Counted from the stretch's first letter, positions 7,336-15,615 are shown. The stretch is DNA of 35,364 nucleotides from Erysipelotrichaceae bacterium (GCA_030523555.1 JAUNIH010000013.1:1-35364), one strand, 5' to 3'. The notes: generated by a model not told the origin, from the sequence alone. Program-made: numbers and translations.

Positions 7336-9204
7336 ATGAAACAGTTTAAAACTGAATCCAAACGATTACTGGATATGATGGCCAATTCCATCTATACCAA
7401 TACCGATATCTTTTTAAGAGAACTTATATCCAATGCCTCTGATGCCCTGGATAAAAGACATATCATGTCACTTACCGATACTTCAATCATTGAAAGTGAT
7501 CCAGCCATCAGAATCGATGTCGATAAGAAAAACCGTATCATCACTATCAGTGATAACGGTGTAGGTATGAATAAACAGGAGCTCGAAGATAACCTCGGCA
7601 CTATTGCCAAATCAGGTTCATTTGATTTCAAGAAGGATCTCGATAAGAAGGAAGAAGCTGACATCATCGGTCAGTTTGGTGTAGGTTTCTATTCGGCCTT
7701 CATGGTTGCGGGCAGCGTAGAAGTTTTATCAAAGAAAGTAAATGAAGATAAGGCTTACTTATGGTCCAGCAATATGGAAGGATATGATATCAAAGCTTCA
7801 AACAAGGATGACTATGGAACGGTTATCACCCTTCATGTAAAGAAGAATACCAAAGAAAAGAAATACGACCAGTATCTTGATGGAAGTGAACTCAGAAGTC
7901 TCGTCAAGAAATATTCTGACTTCATCCGCTATCCGATTCAGATGATGGCTGAAACATATAAGCCAGCCGATAATGAAGGAAAGACTGAAAAGGTTGAAGA
8001 ACTGCAGACCATCAACTCGATGACACCAATCTGGAAGAAAAACAAGAAAGACATTACCGAAGAAGACTACAATAACTTCTACATGCAGGAATACTTCGAT
8101 TATCAGAAACCTTTAAAGAAGATCCACTACAAGGTTGAAGGAAACACATCATATACTGCCCTTCTATATATTCCATCTCAAAGACCGTTCAACTATTATA
8201 CAAGTGACTATAAACTGGGTCTTAAACTGTATTCCAGAGGTGTCTTCATCAAGGATGAAGCTGAAGAAATCGTATCCGATTATTTCCGTTTCGTGCGTGG
8301 TGTCGTTGACTCAGATGATATCAGTCTCAACATCTCAAGAGAAATCCTTCAGCAGGATTATCAGATGAAGAATCTGAAGAAGTCTGTTGATAAGAAAATC
8401 AAATCAGCACTTGAAAATATGTTAGAGAAACAAAGAGATGATTATGAAAAATTCTTTGACAGTTTCGGTCAGCAGCTCAAGTACGGCTGTTATGATCAGT
8501 TCGGAGCCAATAAGGATGTCCTGATTGACCTCATTATGTTTAAATCTTCCAAAGAAGATAAATACGTAACCTTAAAAGAATATGTATCCAACATGAAGGA
8601 AGATCAGAAAGATATCTATTACGCATCAGGTGAAAGTGTCGAAGTAATCAAACAGCTTCCACAGATGGAAAAAGTTATGGATAAGGGTTATGAAGTCTTA
8701 TACTTCACCGATAATGTCGATGAATTCCTGACTTCAATCATCAGAGAATATAATGAAAAACCATTCAAGTCTATCCTTTCAGGAGATCTTGATTTAGACA
8801 CCAAAGAAGAAAAGGAAGAACTGGAAAAGAAACAGGAAGCTTCCAAAGATTTCATTGAAAAGATAAAAGAAGTCTTAAAAGACAAGGTAAATGATGTCAA
8901 ACTTTCTACAAGACTGAAATCTCATCCAGTATGTCTGGCATCAGATGACAGTTTCTCCATCGAAATGGAAAAGGTATTGAAACAGTTAAATCAGGATAAT
9001 GTCAAGGCAAACAGAATTCTCGAAATAAATCCTGATCATGAACTGTACACTGCGATGAAGAAAGAGTTTGATGAAGGAAATGATATCTCTGAATATGCCG
9101 ATCTATTATATGATCAGGCATTGCTGATAGCGGGACTTCCAATAGAAGATCCGGTAAGCTACGCCAAACGTATCTCTGATCTGATGATAAAGGCCATGCA
9201 CTAA
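7336..9204 (+). CDS. htpG: Molecular chaperone HtpG (Hsp90)
   Basis: HtpG is the bacterial Hsp90, an ATP-dependent dimeric chaperone of the cytosol. The 622-residue protein starts with the ATPase domain: LRELISNASDALDK, DNGVGMN and GQFGVGFYSAFMV are the Bergerat-fold N, G1 and G2 boxes. The middle domain has the FIRYPI segment and RGVVDSDDISLNISRE with the catalytic-loop arginine, and the C-terminal dimerisation domain is complete. The start at 7336 is chosen because AAGGAGG lies 4 nt upstream; an in-frame Met at 7318 lies before this site. Monocistronic, with promoter, CIRCE operator and terminator all visible. Confidence 0.98.
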   Translation: MKQFKTESKRLLDMMANSIYTNTDIFLRELISNASDALDKRHIMSLTDTSIIESDPAIRIDVDKKNRIITISDNGVGMNKQELEDNLGTIAKSGSFDFKKDLDKKEEADIIGQFGVGFYSAFMVAGSVEVLSKKVNEDKAYLWSSNMEGYDIKASNKDDYGTVITLHVKKNTKEKKYDQYLDGSELRSLVKKYSDFIRYPIQMMAETYKPADNEGKTEKVEELQTINSMTPIWKKNKKDITEEDYNNFYMQEYFDYQKPLKKIHYKVEGNTSYTALLYIPSQRPFNYYTSDYKLGLKLYSRGVFIKDEAEEIVSDYFRFVRGVVDSDDISLNISREILQQDYQMKNLKKSVDKKIKSALENMLEKQRDDYEKFFDSFGQQLKYGCYDQFGANKDVLIDLIMFKSSKEDKYVTLKEYVSNMKEDQKDIYYASGESVEVIKQLPQMEKVMDKGYEVLYFTDNVDEFLTSIIREYNEKPFKSILSGDLDLDTKEEKEELEKKQEASKDFIEKIKEVLKDKVNDVKLSTRLKSHPVCLASDDSFSIEMEKVLKQLNQDNVKANRILEINPDHELYTAMKKEFDEGNDISEYADLLYDQALLIAGLPIEDPVSYAKRISDLMIKAMH

Positions 9205-9227
9205 AAAAGCACAATCGTGCTTTTTTT
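9204..9227. terminator. Bidirectional terminator between htpG and the HAD gene
   Basis: AAAAAAGCAC and GTGCTTTTTT pair around a short AATC loop, with T runs on both strands. It ends htpG on the plus strand and the HAD-macro-VWA unit on the minus strand. Confidence 0.85.
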
Positions 9228-9834
9228 AAATGTTAATACCTTTATATCTCAGCTTCTTTATTAAATCTTCAACATCATTATGGAAGACAATACCCTCCAT
9301 GCCGTTATGAATGGCTCCTTCAACATTGGCACAGGAATCATCTATAAACAGACATTCATCAAGTTTAAGGTCATATACACTTTCAAACAGATGATATATC
9401 TCATTCTGAGGTTTTACCAAGAGATAATCACATGAGGCGATCATTCCGTCAAAGTACCTGGCATATGGGAGTGAATCCCAGTATTTATGAATGGCGAAAT
9501 TGGCATTGGATAAAAGATAGATACCATAGCCGTTTTCTTTTAAAGTCTTTACAACTTCAGTCATTCCTTCAACATTGCCTGTCATCTTGTACCAGCTCTT
9601 CACAAGGCTTTCTGCCTTTTTATGAAGATGTTCAGGAATGAATCTTATCATGGCTTCATAGGCTTCATCTTCATCAATGCTTCCCCTATCCATCATTGCC
9701 CATTCAGGAGATCTGAAGACTTCATTCATAAGTATCTTGCGGTCTCGCCCATGGACATCCACATAATCAAGAAATTCTTCAGCACTGAACCTCAGTAAGA
9801 CATTGCCTAAATCAAAGATGATGTTTTTAATCAT
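9226..9834 (-). CDS. HAD hydrolase, YihX-like sugar phosphatase
   Basis: This 202-residue haloacid dehalogenase-type phosphatase opens with IIFDLGNVLLRF, the motif I variant DLGNV found in YihX-like alpha-glucose-1-phosphate phosphatases. Motif II is LLSNAN, motif III includes the Lys of LVKPQNEIY, and motif IV is CLFIDDSCANVEGA. The cap resembles the helical YihX cap (EWAMMDRGSIDEDEAYEAM). Substrate is inferred. A GGAGG Shine-Dalgarno lies before the start, and the gene overlaps the macro-domain gene by 8 nt, so it is translated as part of that cluster. Confidence 0.85.
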   Translation of the reverse strand: MIKNIIFDLGNVLLRFSAEEFLDYVDVHGRDRKILMNEVFRSPEWAMMDRGSIDEDEAYEAMIRFIPEHLHKKAESLVKSWYKMTGNVEGMTEVVKTLKENGYGIYLLSNANFAIHKYWDSLPYARYFDGMIASCDYLLVKPQNEIYHLFESVYDLKLDECLFIDDSCANVEGAIHNGMEGIVFHNDVEDLIKKLRYKGINI

Positions 9835-10360
9835 TAAGCCTCCAGGAAAGTTTAAGACTTTCTATAAGTTCTTTGCCCTTATTGTATTTGTATTCTTCAG
9901 GAATCGCAAAGACGACATCAATATCCGGTTCCTTATGTTCAATCGCCCAATCATTTAATGCAGATAAGGCAATCATAAAACATTCATCCAGTGGATATCC
10001 GTATATACCTCCAGATATCAGAGGAAAACATATCGACTCGCATCTGTTTTCATACGCGAGATTCATCGCCTTCCTGTAACATGATTCCAGTTTTTCTTTT
10101 TCATGATGTTTTCCATCATTATATATAGGACCGACCGCATGAATGATATACTTGCACAGCTTGAATCCTGGAGTAATTACCGCATCACCGGTACTGCAAC
10201 CGCCGTATCTGCTGCAGGCATCTCTTAAACGGTTTCTTCCGGCATGTTCAAAGATTGCCCCGCATACCCCACTTCCTTCCGCAAGATTAGCGTTGGCAGC
10301 GTTGACGACACATTCGCATCCTGAATCAGTAATATAAATCTGTCTGATTGCCAGTTTCAT
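9827..10360 (-). CDS. Macro-domain protein (ADP-ribose processing)
   Basis: This single-domain macro protein has 177 residues. VVNAANANLAEGSGVCGAI is the ADP-ribose binding signature (NAAN and the glycine-rich diphosphate loop), and CFPLISGGIYGYPLDE is the second loop, with YIIHAVGPIYNDG between. Known members bind ADP-ribose and remove ADP-ribosyl or O-acetyl-ADP-ribose groups; which applies here is open. It sits between a VWA gene and a HAD phosphatase. TATAAT at 10367-10372 lies 6 nt before the ATG, directly after the VWA stop, so it may be transcribed both with VWA and from its own leaderless start. Confidence 0.9.
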   Translation of the reverse strand: MKLAIRQIYITDSGCECVVNAANANLAEGSGVCGAIFEHAGRNRLRDACSRYGGCSTGDAVITPGFKLCKYIIHAVGPIYNDGKHHEKEKLESCYRKAMNLAYENRCESICFPLISGGIYGYPLDECFMIALSALNDWAIEHKEPDIDVVFAIPEEYKYNKGKELIESLKLSWRLND

Positions 10361-10366
10361 AACCTA

Positions 10367-10372
10367 ATTATA
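10367..10372 (-). promoter_or_regulatory. -10 box of the macro-domain gene, leaderless arrangement
   Basis: TATAAT directly follows the TAA stop of the VWA gene and is separated from the macro ATG by TAGGTT (6 nt). No convincing -35 is visible. AGG lies too close to the ATG to act as a normal Shine-Dalgarno. Confidence 0.45.
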
Positions 10373-11026
10373 TTATCTTTTGGCTCTTTCTTTATAATCT
10401 TCTCTTACTTCATTAAAGCTTGCGTCGCACTCTGCTTCGCAAAGATTTCTTCTGTTGGCGGTAATCCATCTGCCGACACCATCATAGACTTTGCCGTTAC
10501 CCTTTGCATCGCAGACAAAATCAACAGTAGCTTCCCTTTTAAAGCCATAGGCTGCGCCGGTTTCTACCGCATCAATATTGGCTGCCAGATAGATAAACTG
10601 CCATCCTTCTTCGCTCTGCTGGCTTACCATCTTTTTAAGCTGATCTGAATCATATTTATGTGAGGCATTTTCCATGCCATCAGTCGTTATCACAAACAGG
10701 GTCTTTTCCGGTCTGTCTTCTTCTCTGATAATTCTATGTACCTTCTTAATGTATTTTATGCTGGAAGCCAGCGCATCAACTAAAGCTGTACATCCTGAAG
10801 GAACATAATCTTTTACTTCCATCGGTCTGATTTCTTCAATCGGAACTCTGTCATATACTACTTCACTTTTTGTATCAAAAAGGACCAGTGATACCAGGCA
10901 TTCACCATCCTCATCTTTCTGTTTCTTTAAAGTTGAATTGATACCGCCTACCACATCAGCCTCTAATCCTGACATCGAACCGCTCTTATCGATAATAAAT
11001 ACTACTTCTGTTAAATCTTTTTTCAT
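10373..11026 (-). CDS. VWA domain protein with intact MIDAS
   Basis: The 217-residue protein is essentially one von Willebrand factor A domain. It has the full metal-ion-dependent adhesion site: DKSGSMS near residue 13, the Thr of SGCTALVDA, and the Asp of TTDGMEN. No signal peptide or membrane segment is seen, so it should act in the cytosol, probably as a metal-dependent protein interaction module. Similar small VWA proteins occur with macro domains, kinases and phosphatases in bacterial gene clusters, but the function is not established. An AAAGGAGG Shine-Dalgarno precedes the ATG. It lies between two macro-domain genes. Confidence 0.88.
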   Translation of the reverse strand: MKKDLTEVVFIIDKSGSMSGLEADVVGGINSTLKKQKDEDGECLVSLVLFDTKSEVVYDRVPIEEIRPMEVKDYVPSGCTALVDALASSIKYIKKVHRIIREEDRPEKTLFVITTDGMENASHKYDSDQLKKMVSQQSEEGWQFIYLAANIDAVETGAAYGFKREATVDFVCDAKGNGKVYDGVGRWITANRRNLCEAECDASFNEVREDYKERAKR

Positions 11027-11083
11027 ATTGAGATCCTCCTTTTATTTAACATCTTCATCCTAAACAAAAAAGAATCCTGATAG

Positions 11084-11100
11084 GTCGTTTTGAAAACGAC
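11084..11100. promoter_or_regulatory. Perfect palindrome upstream of the VWA gene, candidate operator
   Basis: GTCGTTTT-G-AAAACGAC is a perfect 8 bp inverted repeat around one base. With a 1 nt loop it is better suited to a dimeric DNA-binding protein than to an RNA hairpin. It lies 58 nt before the VWA start codon and overlaps the zone where a promoter would be expected (TTGTCG just at its edge, no strong -10). Confidence 0.4.
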
Positions 11101-11125
11101 AAATTAAAAAGCGCTTAAAGCGCTA
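11101..11125 (-). terminator. Terminator of the macro-HTH gene
   Basis: AGCGC and GCGCT pair around a 5 nt loop, followed on the minus strand by TTTTTAATTT. The TAG stop of the macro-HTH gene lies at the stem base. Confidence 0.75.
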
Positions 11126-12184
11126 ATGCGATTTACTTCCAAGAGTTACACAGTCGTAATCATAGAGTACTTCATTTATATCAAAGATATTATAGTTTTC
11201 ACTTTCCAGAAAATGACGGACTATCTTATCAAAGGTCATATATCTGCTTAAGGTAAATCCACCTCTGTCTAACATTTCCAGCGATTCATCTATATCGAGT
11301 CTTAGGCCGAAACACAAGGCACAGATTGTTTCCTTCTTTGGTTTATGACGGTCATTCTTGATATCGTTAAAGACACTTTTGGAAAGATTGGCTTTCTTAT
11401 AGACATCAGAATCCTTAAGATTTCTTTCATCTATTATCTTTATAAGATATTCACCAAAGCTTGTATCTTCATCAAAAGGAGAAGGCGCCTGAGGCATCGC
11501 TGCACAGCTGAATTCAACTGTCTCATCTTCAGCGTACGCATCTTCCATTAAAGCAGATACATCAGAATCTTCCTTTTTCTTAGAGAAAAGACTCTCCATT
11601 TTATTGAATACAGAACCCGATTCATATGGTTTACCGATGCTGTATTTAGGGGTGTACTGTTTTTGAGGACGCAGCAGTTCTTCTACTTCTTTAAAGATCT
11701 TCTTATCCGTATTGATTTCGTTCTTGTCATATACCAGAAGATAGATATCCATTTCATTATCTTTAAGGAAATCGATAATGGTTTGACTGGCGATATCAAC
11801 CGCTTCACCCTTAGGGAAATGATATGTACCTGAACTGATTAAAGGAAAAGCGATGGATTCTATACTGTTTTCTTTAGCCAGATTAAGACAGTTTTCATAA
11901 CACATCCTGAGATCTTCCTTCTCATTCTGTTTTCCATCAATATAGACAGGACCGCAGGTATGAATGATATAGTCACAGTTTGTCAAATTAAAGGAAGATG
12001 TCATAACCGCATCAGACAGTTCTATCTTTCCTATCTTTTCACAGATTTCATCCAGTTTTTCTCCGGCTGCTTCATGAATCAGTCTGTCTACTCCGCCAAA
12101 AGCCAGCAGGTATTCATTGCTGGGATTGACGATAGCTTGAGCTTCTACTTCTCTTATATCTTCATTTATTATCTGAAATGGCAT
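11123..12184 (-). CDS. Macro domain fused to a C-terminal helical (HTH-like) domain
   Basis: This protein has 353 residues. Residues 1-175 are a macro domain: IVNPSNEYLLAFGGVDRLI, YIIHTCGPVYIDGKQ and FPLISSGTYHFPKGEA are the ADP-ribose loops. Residues 176-245 are a charged, probably disordered linker. Residues 247-353 resemble a C-terminal module seen in many gut Bacillota proteins attached to varied sensor or enzyme domains; KANLSKSVFNDIKNDRHKPK looks like an XRE-type helix-turn-helix, and ICALCFGLRLDIDESLEML and YNIFDINEVLYDYD follow. This suggests an ADP-ribose-responsive regulator or effector, by inference. TATAAT at 12193-12198 is 8 nt before the ATG and there is no Shine-Dalgarno. Confidence 0.82.
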   Translation of the reverse strand: MPFQIINEDIREVEAQAIVNPSNEYLLAFGGVDRLIHEAAGEKLDEICEKIGKIELSDAVMTSSFNLTNCDYIIHTCGPVYIDGKQNEKEDLRMCYENCLNLAKENSIESIAFPLISSGTYHFPKGEAVDIASQTIIDFLKDNEMDIYLLVYDKNEINTDKKIFKEVEELLRPQKQYTPKYSIGKPYESGSVFNKMESLFSKKKEDSDVSALMEDAYAEDETVEFSCAAMPQAPSPFDEDTSFGEYLIKIIDERNLKDSDVYKKANLSKSVFNDIKNDRHKPKKETICALCFGLRLDIDESLEMLDRGGFTLSRYMTFDKIVRHFLESENYNIFDINEVLYDYDCVTLGSKSH

Positions 12185-12192
12185 ATACCAAT

Positions 12193-12198
12193 ATTATA
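12193..12198 (-). promoter_or_regulatory. -10 box of the macro-HTH gene, leaderless arrangement
   Basis: TATAAT, 8 nt (ATTGGTAT), then ATG. The box lies directly against the T tail of the preceding terminator, so an independent promoter is expected here. Confidence 0.5.
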
Positions 12199-12225
12199 TA
12201 AAAAGTCGCGTATTATCGCGACTTT
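12199..12225 (-). terminator. Terminator of the surface-protein unit
   Basis: AAAGTCGCG and CGCGACTTT form a 9 bp stem around a 6 nt loop, with a T run on the minus strand. The TAA stop of the upstream gene lies at the stem base. Confidence 0.88.
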
Positions 12226-12883
12226 AATCTTCAACCCAGACTTTTTTATATACCGCATCATGATGAACGACATATGAAGGATGATTTATCGTCTTATATT
12301 CAGGTTCATGGTAGACATAATCATATACAGCCTCATGATACAGAGTATATGAATCCTGCAGAAGGCAATGTGCCTCACCATAGGTGATATTCTGTCCTGA
12401 ATAACTGCCACAGCCATCATTCCAGTCAGCCTCCACATGAGCGTTCATTTCATCGATACTCTCTGTCGTATACCCACACCCGGAACAGATATATCCGAAA
12501 TATGTATCATATCCATATTCCTTGCAGTATTCTATCTCTTCAGAATAGGCTTCACTGATCAGCACTTCCTCTATCCAGGCTTCTTTGACAAGCACCTGTT
12601 CATCATATGATGGTACTGTTTCATCATAGGCAGCTGATACCATTACCGTTTCATAATGTCCTGAAGAAGATGATACATCAGATGGCTTTTCTTCTGTTTC
12701 TGTTATGAGGGGATCAGATTCTTTATTATCTGGAATATCCGTATTTAAAGATGTCTCTTCAGAAGGTATTACTGTATCCTGTATATCTGAATCTGATGGT
12801 TCAGAAGATATATCAGAAGGAAGATAGTAATATGCACAGATACCACAGAGTATAAGAAGAATAAGGATCAGAATCTTCTTCAT
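12224..12883 (-). CDS. Membrane-anchored Cys/His-motif protein of unknown function
   Basis: This 219-residue protein has an N-terminal hydrophobic segment (about residues 4-21) without a clear cleavage site, so it is probably a signal anchor with the rest outside. Residues 23-75 are a Ser/Asp/Glu-rich linker. From 76 on come imperfect repeats of the type HYETVMVSAAYDETV, EQVLVKEAWIEEVL and HDAVYKKVWVED. They flank a small possible metal site: YICSGCGYTT, a His in MNAHVEAD, then DGCGSY (C-x2-C, H, C). Similar repeat-plus-cysteine modules are found in surface proteins of gut Bacillota; no function is known to me. The ATG overlaps the stop of the large surface protein (TAATG). Confidence 0.7.
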   Translation of the reverse strand: MKKILILILLILCGICAYYYLPSDISSEPSDSDIQDTVIPSEETSLNTDIPDNKESDPLITETEEKPSDVSSSSGHYETVMVSAAYDETVPSYDEQVLVKEAWIEEVLISEAYSEEIEYCKEYGYDTYFGYICSGCGYTTESIDEMNAHVEADWNDGCGSYSGQNITYGEAHCLLQDSYTLYHEAVYDYVYHEPEYKTINHPSYVVHHDAVYKKVWVED

Positions 12884-15615
12884 TAATCAACTCCGGTAAC
12901 CGGTGGTTTATATGGAATAATCATGGCGTTGATACGATAGTTTTCAACTCTTGTAAGACTGGTGTCATGTCCGACATCGACGACATAGTTACTCGAATCA
13001 AGATGATAACCCACTGGCGCAATAATCTCTTTGAATGTTATCTTTGTATCTTCAAGCTGTGAATCTAAATAGATAGCGCCTTTTTCTATAACCCATTTTC
13101 TTAAATCGGTTTCCGTATCCATCTTTGCGTAATATGTGCCATCCTGTAGATCGAGGACGATAACACACTGTTTACTGAAACGGGAATCATATGAAGAGGC
13201 ATATATTCCTGCCACCTCACTCATTTCTTCATCACTATATACATATAAAGTAAATGAATCATCAGCTTCGTAATAGATTCCTCCACTCACATATTTTCCA
13301 AGATAGTTTTCGACAAGCGTATTATCTCTTTTTACTCTTCTTGTAGATACATCAAAGAAAGCACCGGACAGTCTTATATCTTTGGATACATTTGATACTT
13401 TATACAGGACAAATTCCGCTTCATATAAAGGAAGAATACGGATACTCTGCCCCATATCAGTAAGATCTTCATGATAGGAAATCAGCTCGTCAGGATTATC
13501 AGCGGCATAAAGATATTCAAAGATCACAAATTCATGATTGGCATACTCATCAAGATTGATCTCATATGAACTAGTCACCATTCCTGTATCATCAGGGGTA
13601 AACAGCGTTTCATATTCAGCAATCACTGAACCTATTGAATAATCAGTCTGTCTTATCGTATCAACATCTTCTTCATTACATAAACCGTTATCAAAATCAT
13701 CTATCGTCCAGTAGGTAATATCGCTTAATCGGTCTATCAGTTTGGTCTTCAATAGATATTCTCTATCACTGTCAAGATTTTCATATACTACAAGATCATC
13801 TATGTGGGCAACACCATCTGCCGGATATTCTTTCTGTCCGTTTTCTTTGACAGTTGCGCTTGTCTTCAGGATGATTACCTTTTCATCCTGAGTCAGCTGT
13901 TCATTTTCAATGGTAAGATTTACGCCACCATTAATCTCCACCAGGACATTAGAATTATCATCCAGATATATTCTTCCCACATATACTTCAGGGTCTCTCA
14001 GATAAGTCTGTGGAGCCTTTGTCTCTTCAATCGTAAAGGTACCCATTGGAATCTTTAAGACACCGTTTGAATCAAAAAGATCAGTCGGTCCGGATACATA
14101 ATGTGCCCTGTCAAATTCCACTACAGCTTCACCGTTTTTGATAATCGGTTTAAAAACCCATGTCAGTTTTGGTGTCAGTGTATCAGTATATGTATAGGTA
14201 TCATAATATCTTAAAGTAAACTCGGCTGTATCCAGATACTTTGTATAACCATTGGGGTTTGAACTTTTCTTGATCAGCTGTACGACAGTCGGATCATCAT
14301 ATGGATCTTCACTGGATACAACTACCTGACTGTTACCTGCCGATAAGATTGCCGTATATATCTTGGGATCAAGCTTAAAACCTTTGGAAGGACTTATTTC
14401 TTTTACATAATATGTTCCGGCACTTAATTCAAGAGGATTACTGCTTCCTGAAGAAGTTGTCGTAAGTGTGGCTACCTGATTTGTACAGCTTAAATCACTG
14501 TATACGCCATATACCGCTCCGGCTAAAGAATACATTCCCGGACAGTTTGATGTGTAGTTAAAAGAGGAGCTTGATTTTTTCTGAACCGTTAATTTTGGAT
14601 TTAAAGGCCAGCAAACCGGATTTGTGCCCAGTCTTTGAATTTCGCCTTCATATCCTGTTGGCGTATAGACATCAATTCTGCAGGCATAAGAACCACCCGT
14701 TGAATAATTTGATGAGTTGGGGTTGGTATCCATACCATCAGAGCTGCTGGCAGAATGATTGGCATAGTTATCAATAGCCGCCTGTATGGCACCTGCCGAC
14801 ATATTGTTGCGTAAACCCATACCGATAATTTCCGCAACCTTATTAGTGTACTGACCGTAATAGTCATATCCTGTTCCGGCTAAAGGCCAGCCGCTCACTT
14901 CCGGTTCTACACACCATGCGGGTTCACCATTAATCGTGTACTGATAGCGCGAATATCCTCCTGTTCCATCATTCCTGACATAAGACCACGCTGAACCAAG
15001 GCCTGAAGTAACTGCTGCCGCCAGTAACATAATCCCATTGGCCGTTTTTTCAAGAGTATACATCCATACACCCTGTACAGTTATGACGCCTGTCGTTACT
15101 TCAAGTACCGGTGTATTCCATCCCAGAAAGACATAATCCTGAAGAGAATCATCAGCCAAAGATGGAGGGTTTGGATAATCATCAGTATTTATCATTTCAT
15201 CTTCAGGTAAAAGATCATATATTTCCTGAGGAAGATATCCTTTACCGTTTGCCCCTGCTTCAACAAATTCATAGTGAACTGTGTACTGAGATACAGTGGT
15301 ATTTTCTTTCGGTTTCCATATACCCTTTACTGTCGTGTCAGCGTCCACGACAAAATCATTGTGATCCCATCCTGTAAAAGTATAGATGAGATCATTTACT
15401 GTTACATCATCAAAAGATGATAAAGAGAGTGTTTCCCCTTTTGTGAAAGAATTAATGGGCTCCGGAAGAAGATCCATTATCTCTTCAGGAAGTTCATCTC
15501 CATTTTCACTTTCAAACACAAAATCAATACTCACATATTCTTCTGCCGTAATGGATTTTATGTTTGAAGACAAGACAACAAAAAAGATCAAAATTACAGA
15601 TAATAATTTTTTCAT
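12883..15615 (-). CDS. Thioester-domain, VaFE/SpaA-repeat surface adhesin
   Basis: The 910-residue protein is secreted (signal peptide about 1-24). Domains in order: two SHIRT-like repeats (about 28-100 and 110-186, each with LP-x(2)-I and a GW core); a thioester domain (about 205-330) with AWCVEP (Cys235) and IQAAI (Gln278) as the likely crosslinking pair; two SpaA/Cna-B-like repeats (about 338-575) with YYVKEISPSKGF and FTIEETKAPQTY; a VaFE repeat (about 580-725) with HIDDLVVYENL and FVIFEYLY...SYHEDLTDMGQ; and a last SpaA-like domain ending VKEII-type TFKEIIAPVGYHL. Such proteins bind host surfaces covalently and tip pili. It ends PYKPPVTGVD, with no membrane anchor. A strong hairpin precedes the ATG. 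Confidence 0.85.
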   Translation of the reverse strand: MKKLLSVILIFFVVLSSNIKSITAEEYVSIDFVFESENGDELPEEIMDLLPEPINSFTKGETLSLSSFDDVTVNDLIYTFTGWDHNDFVVDADTTVKGIWKPKENTTVSQYTVHYEFVEAGANGKGYLPQEIYDLLPEDEMINTDDYPNPPSLADDSLQDYVFLGWNTPVLEVTTGVITVQGVWMYTLEKTANGIMLLAAAVTSGLGSAWSYVRNDGTGGYSRYQYTINGEPAWCVEPEVSGWPLAGTGYDYYGQYTNKVAEIIGMGLRNNMSAGAIQAAIDNYANHSASSSDGMDTNPNSSNYSTGGSYACRIDVYTPTGYEGEIQRLGTNPVCWPLNPKLTVQKKSSSSFNYTSNCPGMYSLAGAVYGVYSDLSCTNQVATLTTTSSGSSNPLELSAGTYYVKEISPSKGFKLDPKIYTAILSAGNSQVVVSSEDPYDDPTVVQLIKKSSNPNGYTKYLDTAEFTLRYYDTYTYTDTLTPKLTWVFKPIIKNGEAVVEFDRAHYVSGPTDLFDSNGVLKIPMGTFTIEETKAPQTYLRDPEVYVGRIYLDDNSNVLVEINGGVNLTIENEQLTQDEKVIILKTSATVKENGQKEYPADGVAHIDDLVVYENLDSDREYLLKTKLIDRLSDITYWTIDDFDNGLCNEEDVDTIRQTDYSIGSVIAEYETLFTPDDTGMVTSSYEINLDEYANHEFVIFEYLYAADNPDELISYHEDLTDMGQSIRILPLYEAEFVLYKVSNVSKDIRLSGAFFDVSTRRVKRDNTLVENYLGKYVSGGIYYEADDSFTLYVYSDEEMSEVAGIYASSYDSRFSKQCVIVLDLQDGTYYAKMDTETDLRKWVIEKGAIYLDSQLEDTKITFKEIIAPVGYHLDSSNYVVDVGHDTSLTRVENYRINAMIIPYKPPVTGVD

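Noticed and set aside
11101-11125. Second operator-like palindrome (AGCGC-GCGCT)
   Set aside because: It has a T-rich tail on the minus strand and touches the stop codon, so it is an ordinary terminator.
12870-12900. Programmed -1 frameshift fusing the adhesin to the next protein
   Set aside because: No slippery heptamer or following pseudoknot is visible at the junction; a plain TAATG coupling explains it. Kept only as a question within the truncation finding.
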